Below, piece by piece: positions 38,901-50,900 of a stretch of DNA of 64,000 nucleotides. Under the pieces are notes generated by a model that ran no database searches, was not told where the DNA came from, and saw nothing but the letters and a program-made list of their open reading frames with translations. The stretch is taken from positions 3,366,265-3,430,264 of the forward strand of contig OZ025881.1 in assembly GCA_964019415.1 (NCBI GenBank). Direction: 5' to 3'. Numbering within the stretch: the first letter of the stretch is position 1; every line of letters starts with the position of its first letter. The translations under genes and the position numbers were made by a program. The stretch is from Ianthella basta (Eukaryota; Porifera; Demospongiae; Verongiida; Ianthellidae).

Positions 38901-41900
38901 CATGCTCACTGTTCTAAATATGACAGGAAGTGAAGGTGACGCCAAAAACTACTATGGGCTTTCTGCAAAGGTATGGTGGATGATTACTAGTGACATTCAA
39001 CTGAATGCAGGCAATTCAGCAGTGGTTCAGTACAATTCTGTTTAACCACGCAGGTAATCCACATGCTTGGGCAGCAACTAGAACAGTGGTCAATGAGCTT
39101 GAGTTCAGCAGCGAACTACCACCCACCTTGCTTTGATATTGAAGGGGATGATGATGAAAGTGTTGAAGTAAGTCTTTTGTCGCATAATGAAACTTATCAG
39201 ATGGGTTGTCATATTCTGTGTACTTTACCATTCCATGCTAGCCTCCTTCAACTCTGGCCCATGTCTATTTTCTATCTTTGCTGGACCACATACGGTTAAC
39301 AAAAAAGTTTGAGAAACAGCAACGCTCCCATTTGAGAATTCTTGATATGTTGCAAAGCAAGGTAAGTTGCATATGTCATCCAATTGGCATACTTAAAGTA
39401 AATGTAACAATTCTATGTAGGCCTGGGCTATAGTCGCAATATTATTTGCTATCTCAATAGTAGTCCCTGCCATCCAAATGCGATTGTGTAATGATTACTA
39501 TTCGCCTGCTGGCTTTTCTATCTCAATACAACAGTTTATATGTTGGCTGTATGGGATCAACTGGTGATCTGGTGCTTGAGCCATAAGATGCAAACACAAG
39601 TGACTATGAGATGTTCCTAGTTCGAACGTTGGCAAGGACACCAGTTCTTCCAGTAACAGCATGGCATATAGGAACAAACACTGGCCACTGAACAACAAAC
39701 TTCAATGGGTCTGGTGCAATTACTGGCACTTTAGCTTGCACTGTGTGTGGTGGTATGTAGTGTTCCATGACGGTATTTGTAAATTTATGTATTAGTTATA
39801 CCACGGCGCTGAGGTGTATATGGATTTTAGGCGCACGATGCCCGAGGGCGCAAAGCGCCCGAGGGCGAGTGCGTCTAAAATCCATATACACCGAAGCGCC
39901 GTGGTATAAGTGATATATACCCCGCCTAGCGCGTCTAGGCTCTTATTCGAAAGGCGGGCTTCTTCCAGGACGGCAGCTCTGAAGAGCGGCTGTCAAGTTT
40001 TGTTGAATTCGCAAGTGCTGTGAAGTTTTTGCCTTTTGTTAAGCCACTGGAGCAACCTTTAAAGAAGCCAGTGAAGTGATTGAGCCATCTGCGACGTTTT
40101 CGGCCTTCGAGGGTTCTTTGCGCTCGCTGTTCGTATTTCTGTTCTCCGTAAAACAGTGCGTTCCCACTGCTGCAGTGAGTTTGGGTACCTTTTCGTACAA
40201 ATTAGTGCACGAGCTTGCTGTTTCTCATTTGTGCACTGTGCGGGTCGCGTACATGGTTTATCTAGCTCGGCTACGAACCGCTTTACATTTTTGGCTTGCG
40301 TGCATTGGTTGCAGCATGGTGGAGTGAGGTATTCTCCTTTTCAATGCTTTGTGGACTCTCCCAGAGCCACGCAAAGTTGAAGCTGACTGCAAATTGCTGC
40401 ATTTCTGTGTGCTTTGGTGTGATTTGACACCTTCGTTGTTATCAAAAACAATTTCTTGTTATCTTTCACACCTTCCATATTTGGGCTGGGATATAACAGG
40501 ATTTAAGCGCCCCTGTGCATATATATGCTTCTTAGCTCCTGTTATATCCCGGCTGGCTTGTTTACGCGATATATTTTCGCGCGGTTACCATGGCAACGGG
40601 GTATATATATACACAATATTTTGGAACTATCATGATCTATCTAATATATGAAGCAGAAATTGTCTGGCTGTCTCTGTGTTTGTGATACGCGCGAGCGGTT
40701 CTTGCTCTATTGCCCTCAAACTCGCTGTAGTTGCTAGGGGCGCTGGGGGTCAGGTTATACATCGCCCATCTTGTGGTTGGCAGAGAGTTATCCTTCCATT
40801 TCCGCTTTTTCCTTCACGGACGACCGCCGCTTTCTAATTATCTTTACCATGGACTTCCGTTTTTTCCCTGACTTGATTCACTCTCGTCCCACGTTAAACT
40901 GATAATCTTGATTTTGAGCTGTAGCAGTAACATGGTTGCTGAGGGCATCGGGGGACAGGCGTCGGGTGTCATAGCTCACCAAAGGCGGGCCACTCTGCTA
41001 GTCTAATATATAAAGCCAAAATTGTCTGTCTGTGTGTGCATTCGTGATACACTCACGCGTTTCTTGCTCCATCGCCCTCAAACTTGCTGTGATTGCTGAG
41101 GGCATCGGGGGTCAGGTTATGGCGGGGTTGTCGCCCGTCTTGCAGTTCACAGAGAGTTTTCCTTTCATTTCCGCTTTTTTCTTCGCAGACGACCACCATT
41201 TTCTAATTATTGTTTCGTTGACTTTCGGTTTTTACCGGACTTGATTTGCTGTTCCACGGTCGAATTTATATATAATCAGCATACCAGCTAACTTTTATTT
41301 TTAGCTGTAACAGAAACTTGGTTGCTGAGGGCACAGGGAGACAGGCGTCGGGAGCCGTAGCTCGCCTCAGGTGGGCATCTCATCATCTAATATATATAAT
41401 TCACAAATTGGGCAAACATTACTGCACAGGATGCCACCAAACTTTCAGGGATTATAAAGTGGGGCTCCAGAAGTGGGTTGAAATTGCCCATCTTGCAGTT
41501 CTTGAAGAGATATCCTTCAATTCCTGGTTTTTCGTTTGCGGCTGATGGCCATTTTATTAATTATCGCTCCTTGACTTTCAGTTATTGGCAATGTGATTTG
41601 CTGTTGTCCAATGATCGAAATTTAAACTCGGTCGTCGTTATAGCAGCTACCTCTGCTGCCAACAGCACAGATTCTTCAAATCAGCCTGTACCCGACTCGC
41701 TGTTGTGCAACTGGCCATAGCAGAAGGCCACGGAAGGTGGACGCCCTGCTAGTACTATTCATAATCACGAATAGTTACCAGTTTACTATCATGATAGTAA
41801 TATTATCACTATTGCCCAGGCCTAATATTATGTTTCACCCACCTTTCCTTGGTCATTTAAACTCTGAACAAGTGACTGATTCGCTTACATGCATGTCTTA

Positions 41901-44900
41901 CTTTATTTCTTCATCCTTAGGAACGTCCAACTGCTGACTTCCCTTTCATGCATGCAATTGAGAAACAAGTTTTGCTTCATGTCTTCACAAAGCAACTGTC
42001 TGTCGCACTTCTGGATGACAAACAAGCAAAACAGGTATTCTTTACCATTGATCCTTGCTGAATTCTCCATTAAGTGTATGAGGTATTTGTGCATATACCT
42101 TTTTGTGTAGTTACTATGTACAAATGCAGATTAATAATCAGTAGCGAAATTGTGTTCGCTTGAGTTATATTGAAAAGTATTGGCAATGAATTGCACATGG
42201 AGGATTCACTTTTGTCCAAAAGACTTAGTGAACGCAGCAATGCACCTTAATCAGCCATACACCAACCAAGTTCATTGGCAGTCACCATCTTGACCCCTGC
42301 ATTGTCTGCAATACCTACCTAGTTTCACCATGCACTGCTTTGTACTAATGACAAGAGCAGTGCACTTTGTGTATGTTAATGATTTGCCACCTGTCTATAC
42401 ATATTATAGCATTGACAAGCCTATAGCACAATGTAGTGCAATGATGTCATCATCTCATTGAATAACAAAAACGATCTTGTTGCTATGCACTTGCATGAAG
42501 GGGCAATTACTGTTGCTCTGTTGTGTAGTAGTTTTGTGTCAAAGTTAGTCTTGAATCTAGATGTTTATAACTTCATTAACATAACTGTTATGGAGTGAAC
42601 TTCTAGATATATAAGATTGGCTTGCTGTTTGCTTCCGCAAGTAGCCCCACAAGTGTGCAAGGAGCTTATATAAACCTCCTCACATGTCTCTTCTCACATT
42701 ACAGCAATATAGTGTACTTCTTACTGTTTTTAGGAGCTGCCCCTATATTGTTTTTGTTTTGAAATTTTGTTGTATGGCAACGTGTTACGCTTCCAGTGGT
42801 ATATATGTCAGTATGTATGTATGTTTGTTTGTATATTACGTACATAAACTGCAGTGGTATAACTGTGCTTGCATTTATATAATAATGTATCGACGGAAGT
42901 ATTGAAAATAGGGAATTATATTGTTGGCCATTTGTTTTGCCTCTCTCACGCCGGAAGGACAGAGGAAAGGACTTTGAAACCAGCTTCCAAACGTCACTCC
43001 GCACAGAGCATAGGCATCTTCTACCTTTGAAGGTTGTAGAACAGGCAACCACACCACCTCTGGTCTGAAGACGTACAGAAAGCGGGATAATACCCAGCAG
43101 ATTTGCGACGGTTCACACGGTGCTTTCAATCATGGCCGCCCTGTTGAAGGACTTCAGTTCCCTGTCTTATCAAAGTGACAGCAGCAACGTAGAACTTGGT
43201 AAGCCCCACTATTTCCGTACACAAACCTTTCCTGATGGTCTATATGTAGCGTTTAAAGCTTAAGTGCACACAGTTACCTTTCAAAATTTCCTCCAGTAGG
43301 TGCACGTAGTGCGGTCGAGTGAACTACCTTCTGTAAAGCACTTGCAGATATCTGTGTGCCCTCCATCCATGTCCCTCTCCTCTCATCCATGTGTTTTAGA
43401 GAGCATGTGCATTTGTTTGCATGTGTGTGTTCAGCGTATTTCTGTGTGTATGTGTGGGGGTGTGGGTGAGTGGGTTTGTGTGTCCATGCGTGTACTTGAT
43501 TGTGATTTTGACAACTCTGAGAATGTGCAAACTGTGTATAAGTTATGTAAGCAAATGTCCTGTACCATTGTGCAAATATGTGTCAAAATATTTTTGACTG
43601 TATTCGTATCCGCTTCAATCATTTTTGTTCATTCTTGCCTATGAAGTGTGTTCACAAGTGTGTTGTTGAACTACACAAAATTAGTTGCAATGGCTACTAT
43701 GTATTGATAACACAGCAACGACTGGAGAGAGCATTTCAAGAGTTGGGGCAGTAGCCCCACTAGTTTTTAACTCGAAAATACTTGTATCGTAAGTTGTAAT
43801 GTTTTGTATGATGTAATGCTTACTGTGTATTCGTACAATATTATGTTGTACTGATACACAGTAAACATACCAACCATGTAACAACAGGAAGTAAGGAATA
43901 GTTAGAAGAGATTTATGTAGGTTACTTTAAAGAAGTATATGTATATTTCTGTCATTGCAAATGACGGTGCTCACGTCATTCTTTACAAAGCTTAAAATCA
44001 TCTCTAGTGGCATTTCGCCGTCTCTCAATTGAACAAGATGTGTTCATGATCATGTGTTAATGGAGTGATACTTGTAAAATGCTTAATGAAAGACTCTTCT
44101 GCATAGCCCTGGCAACATGAATATTCATATCCATAGGTGTCAATACCACAAGGTACCACTACTGTAAGTAGCAGTGGACATGTCCTGCATGTGTGATCCT
44201 CATGACCTAAATCACAGGGACACCTCTTGGTTACCATTTAACTTTTACTTAAACAACTTTGACCAGTCAAAGGCCACCTGTTTGGCATTGATCAATTTAC
44301 TTCGCAAGCTTAGTTAATCATGTGCATTTATTCTTCTTAGATTGATGATGCAGTTGTAAGAAAAGGCCTACTCACTGCTCTACGTGAAGATCAATTCTGC
44401 TTGTGGCACAAGCAGTTGTTGATGAATATGATCATGAGATCAAATTCATCTGAGAAGACAAGAAAGAGGCTGCAAGAGAAAGTCAATTCTTGGTTTGCAG
44501 TCACCAAGAAGGTAAGTTCTATTCCCAAGCAACAATATGCAAGCAATCTTCTTTTCGTATTGACATAATCTGTGCCAGTGTATATAGTAGTGTGTCAACA
44601 GCACATCATGGGACATCACTTGATTGGCATCACTACCACCTAGTGGAGCGGCTGGCTGGGGAGCCAAACTCTGACTTTGTAACATGTTCCTTATGCTTTA
44701 CCCAAATGCCTGTATGTAGCTTCGAACTTTAAGAGTGTTGAGTTGTCAATCATCCCATGCGGCGACCTAGGCTATATTGGTGACCCTGGGCAAGCAGCCT
44801 ACTCAGGAGCAGTGGAGCAGCAGCAGTCATTGTTACCGCCCCCACAGCCCTAGCAATCCACCTTCTTCCATCATCCATTGGCCTGTCTGGCTCTCAAACC

Positions 44901-47900
44901 AACTCTCACTGGCCCGCCCAACTCCTTACTGTCTATTTATTGGAATGCCCCTACCTTCGTCAGCCCCTCACATGTTCCCATCATCCTGCCATCCTACCAT
45001 CACGCCAGGCCTTTCATCATGATCAGTTCACTCAGCCCCTCATCAGCTTTGGCTCAACCTCAGCCAGCTCGACCTCAACCATGTCCCATCACGTGACCCT
45101 AGCTTGGTCCCACCCTGGCTTGTCACGGCCTCAGCCTCATCACAGTTTCGTTGGCCTTGTCCTGGGTCTACTGGCTTCGGCCTAGCTTCCTGCGGCCTCA
45201 GCTTGACATCTTGTGCCATCATCACAGCTCTTTCTGCTTCAGCCTGGCCCCTTCCAGTCCACAGCCCTTCTGGACTGTGTCCCCAGACAACACGTTTTGA
45301 CTAGAAGACCCGTTTGGGCTACAGCCCCCACAATCTGGTGCAGCCACCATCGGCACACTTTCTGGACCACAGGACTGATCCCAGCATGGGCAGCCTTGGA
45401 CAACAGTTACAACCCTCACAACCCCAGCACGGCCTCCATGGAGCACTCTTAGCCCTACTGCACCACATTCAATTGTCCACCCTGATCTTCACTAGTAACC
45501 CACAGCACTCCCCAGCCTCACCTGCACTTCCCCAGCTATCCCAACCCTACGCAGCCCATCTGCCTTGTCGCACTCCTATTGCAGTCATTAACCTCACACC
45601 ATCTACAGCATCGATTACGACCCCCCTACACTGGTTATTGTTCAGGATGCCGTGTCCTCTGGATGTATCATTCACCTGTTCACTGGGCGGGAGTATTGTA
45701 GCAGTGTGTCATCAGCGCATCATGGGACATCACGGGAGTGACATCACTAACACCTCATGGAGCGGTTGGCTAGGAAGCCAATCTCTGACTTGTTGCTTAT
45801 GCTTTGTCAGTAGGCCTGTATGTAGCTTCGAACTTTAATAGCGTTGAGGTGTCAATCATCCCAAGCCACAACCTATGCTATACCAGTAATCACATTTGTC
45901 ATTTCATTAAAGTGAAGTGCTATGATTATGCCACTGGGTATTTGAGCAAAGGGAAAGGCAACGTTCTGACATACATGTCAGCCACAATGCAGTTGCTAGG
46001 TAGATCAAAACAGCACAGAAGTGGATTTACCATTTTTAAAATGGTGGCAGGAGCTCTGTCACTGCTCCGGAAATTTGCCCAAAAATTCTTTCTTCACTAC
46101 CTCGTCAACTGTATGCTAACAGAGAGCACTGACACTACAGTGCACCCTACCACATAGTATCGTGGCTATGGGAAGTTTGGTGGTCATGATCATCTGCTCC
46201 CAGCCACAGGAGAAAGATGGGACACCAGGTCTGCTCAAGTGCCCCATTGTAACCTACGTGACTAAAAGATGGTCCCTGGGTGGTTAGCAATGCACCGTCT
46301 TTTGAGTTGCTCAGACATGAACTGTTTACAAACAAGAGACCCATTGCCACAAGGTGCAACAGGGGCTGAGATGATTGGAAACGTTTGGCCACAATTCAGC
46401 AGTAGACACTACAGGAGATAAGCGCCCAAATTTTACTAACACTTTTCCCTACCATACGCAGCAGGAGCAGCCTGTTTCTGAATGCCTCTCCCCTGGTGAC
46501 ACAAAGGCATAGCAAGCAGACTCTGAGAAGATTCAGTGGCAAACCGGCGATTGAGTTTTCTCAGAAACACGTTCGCCACCTCTTCCTTGGCCATAGGCTA
46601 TGAAAGATCAACAAATTTTTCAAACACCCTACGCCACAGCGTTGCAGTGCTGGGCTTGTTTGGTGGCCATCCTTTGCTGTCTGCCCAAGAACAACCAGGA
46701 CAAAAGTCCCACCCAATTAAATTTAATAGAGAGGGATTTAGGGGTGCTTATAGGAAACTAAGTGCACCTTCAATAGTTAGTGCAACTAGTAATTTAAAAG
46801 TATATATAACAGCTATTGACTACATGTTACATTGAAAAATTCAGTAGCATGTGTAAAGTAATCTACAAAGTGTCTGTGATGCTCAACAAAATTACTGTGA
46901 TATAAGCGAAACATTTTTTACTTCAATCCTACAGGCAGATAGCAAGATGAAAGAGCACATGTGGTAAGTGACTGAGAATAAGTTACAGCTCTTAAACAAA
47001 CATAATGAATCTAAATTTGTTGATTCCACAGGTGTCGCTTGCAAAGTCCTTGGACTTATGAGGAAATGAAGAGCTTTGTGACTGAACAGAATCAAGCAAA
47101 AGGGCAAAGAGACAACCCTCATATCCTCCTTTTGCACCGTCTCATGGACAGCTATGAAAAACTTAATGCTGGACTTAATCTGATACCAATTCTAATGCAG
47201 TATTGCTCCAAATTGAAGAAGCACTTAGATTTCAAACTTCATGAGAAGGATGCAACTACTGTAACTTTGAAAGCAGCAATTGATAGAGCTTGCTCAGAAA
47301 TGAAGTCCAGTGAAGAAAAGAAGCAGCTCCGTCGAGATCTCTACAATGAATTTGTTGGTGAGTTTATCTGGGCACAAATAAAAAGGTGATATCTAGTGAT
47401 TGTAATGGTTTTTGGAGCTGCCTGTGGCATGCAGCCCCTATAGTGTTTCATATTACAATTTTCATATGGCTTCTTGTTATACTTTTCAGTGATATAAATG
47501 AATGTAATGCTGATCATGTGACTTCCAGCCAATGGGATCCTTTATAATGGGTCACATGACTGAAGATTAAATTGCTTAATGCACACTTTAGTGCACATTA
47601 AATAGCTAATGCATGCATTCAACTACATGTTTGTTAGTTCATTCAACTCGGTTTTGATTCAATGATGCTCTCTCTAATAGCAAGCCAGTCAGTGCTAGCT
47701 TTTTTGCATCCATGTCAAAGAGCAGAATTGACTACTAGCTTTTTCACAGCCACACCAAACAGTAGAAGTGTGCCGTGTTAGGGGATGGGCATATGGAGTG
47801 AATGTCGGTGCCTTTTGTTGTACCCGGAATGGCAAAACTGTTGGCCAAGCACTTGGATTGGCATTGGAAAAGTTGGCTGGAGACATGGTACAGCTGGTAG

Positions 47901-47955
47901 AACTATAGCCCTGAAGGTAGGAAAGTCTTTAGTCTTTAGTCTTTAATCTTTAGTC

Positions 47956-47989
<34 letters not shown>

Positions 47990-50900
47990 GTCTTAAGTCT
48001 TCTTAAGAAAGTACGCAAAGGAAGTCTGGCCGATGTCCTCAGTATTGCACTCGGTGGGACTACTAATTGAGAGAGCACTACATCTCCCTTCCACTGAACT
48101 GAACGAATAACTTAACTAGGAGCATGTTTGAACACCATGCATCTGAATCTCATTGGACTGAGGTCATGTGATTAGCATTAAAACATTTAGACCTTGTTGG
48201 CAGGCATTGCACTGTTTAGAAGTAGCACTCTTGGATGACCAATAAAGGTTGTCATTGTGTAGTACACTCGCCTTCAGCTCATACATTACGTAACCTTGAC
48301 CCTTATTGCATCTTCTTTGAGTGCTAAGATTAAACAGCCTAACTCTCTGACAACTATGGTATACGTAATACCTAAGTATGTATAAATGTATAATAATACA
48401 AGAAGTTGCAGTTGTGTAATTATATACTGCTATATTGACGGATGTATTCATAGGGAATTTATAACGTCAGCCATCTTTTTGGCTCTCTCTGCCAGAATGA
48501 TTATCAAAAATGGCAGAACATTAGCCACTCTGGTGACTTTGGGTCCCTGTGTCCCTGCCCTGTCCCTTTTGAGGCGAGCGGTAGTGTGACTCTACAGTGT
48601 GGGTGGGGCTTATACTTGTGTTTTAACTATACTATTTGTGCCAGTATTTGTGCGCTCTCTCCGGCCACTACTGCACATTGTATAATTATTCATTTCATCA
48701 TTACAGCTGCACTATCAGATAATTTATGCATGTGGTATGGGTTAGTACAATACAAATTCCATGCTGTCTGCTTTGGCTTAGTATGGATCTAGCCTATATG
48801 CAAAGTGTACATCTTACGGGTAAAAGTACACCCCTGGCTCTATACAAGTGTAAATGCAGAAAATGTGCCCTAGAAGCACACACTTGTTCCAGACAAATGT
48901 AGATGCATCTGAGATGTATGTATGCACTGCCTTTCAAAGGACAATGGGCAGAGGTGGGTTGCAAGACCTAGGATAGCCTTTTAGTAAAGAGTTGGTCGCA
49001 ATATATACGGCATTTATGCAGAGGACTTGTGGTATGGAGCCTCTGAATTTGCAGCCTATGCTACAGACATTGTGTTTTGCAGTTGCTTATAAATCTATGT
49101 GTAAATTTTGTGGGTAGCCCAGGCCACGAAATTAATGCCCCACAAAAATTTGACACAAAATATTTGCCCCACAAAATTTTGACATTTACAGTATGCATAA
49201 TGAGTGAACTAATGTTGATTACACAGCAGTGACCGAAGGAAGCACGTCTTTCCTGTTGGGTAGCAGCCCTGTGGGTCTATAACTAAATTTACTTATTAGT
49301 ATGAGTCTGAGTTTCCACATCTGTGAATGATGCTAAATTTTTCTGCAGAAAAATTCAACAAGTACCAGTCAACACTTCACATGTCAACGCTTGGCAAAAC
49401 AAGGAGACAAGATATTTCTGGAGACACTCCACTAATGAACATTTTCAGCCTTACAGTTGAGAGCAAAAGTGCTGTAAATCAGGCCCTTGATGAAATAGTA
49501 AGTGTTGAAGTATAATATCCATACACCAGCCTCCAATCATATGCTGTGTATACATATCAGTATATATACATATGTAGGGATGGTGGTAGTTGTTTGTATG
49601 CTACTAGTGTATAAAGATTCCTTTAGAATTGAACTGATTTAGGAATGGCCAGCAGAAGAAGCATAAAAACAAGCAATAGTAACTCAACACCATGATGAAC
49701 CACATTTCTGTGACTTTTGCTCTGCATTCCTAATTTCCTTGTACAGCTGCACGGACCCAAAGCTAGCTAGTCCCATGTAGCTACAAGGAAATTGAGCCTG
49801 CAGAGCAAACATCATGGAAATGTGGTTCATCATGGTGCTGAGTTACTGTTGCTTGTTTCCATGCTTTTTCTGCTGGCCATTCCTATATCTCTTTTAATTC
49901 TAAAGGAAATTTTATGCACTTGTTTGTACAGTTCTTGCACATCCAAAAGACTATGGCTACATCAGATTAATACCAGCACTGACTAATACCTCTCCTTTAA
50001 TTGAATGAAGCTTGTGCAGAGCATTGAGCACAGTTGTGCCACTTTAGATGAAGTGGCCGCCATGTTCTGTAACAGTATACCAGCGCAACAGGATGGCAGC
50101 ATTGGGGTATCTTTAATACACAGAGAGAACAAGTTTCCTGCCTGCTCCAGCGCTGTAATCATCGGATTGCCACCGGCGCTCAGTTCCTAGTCCTTCACGT
50201 ATGTATGTATGTAGTCTTAGAAAATGGGGGTCAATAGGTGCCCTGTGTCGTGCGCTAGGAGTGTGCAAATATTCGGAAGAAGAATAACTGGAGAACCCAG
50301 TTCATTTGCCTACCTGCTGCAGCACCTCTCTGTTGCCATCCAAGTGGGCAATGTGGCCTCCATTCTGGGATCACTCCCTGCCACCGACATTGACTAGGTG
50401 GCATTTTCCTTATGCAGGGTTTATTCCCCCGCCACTAATGATGACTTGGCTGCATGTTCTTAATAGTTTCTGCTTTAGTTGTCTCTTATTTACTTCTGCT
50501 TATTATTAGTAATATTGTAGCTTCATTTTATTCAATCATCATAAATTTGCATAATTATGGTTAGTTCATTTCTTCACTAATTTATTCCATTAATTTATCA
50601 TTATTTCATAATAATGATAATAATAGAAGAATAAGAAGAATATGAAAAGAACAAATTGGGAAAGAGCACCTTATGGCGCTTTTCTCTTACGTGCATTCCA
50701 GGCTGGCTTTGGCTGCGCTGTTGTCTTCATTATGTTGAAAGAAGCCTATCTATCTCCTTCAATAGTCCTTTGCCGTTGCCATTTGGCTACTTTCGTCGAA
50801 GCATGCTAATACATTGGGATTGGCGTAGCCATTTTTATTGGGCACATTCCTAAATAGACATTACTACCGCGATGTCTGATAGCACTAATGAAAAGTAGTG

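Noticed and set aside
44777..45838. Proline/serine-rich overlapping frames inside the LTR element
   Set aside because: Low-complexity, in several frames at once, no gag or pol motif.
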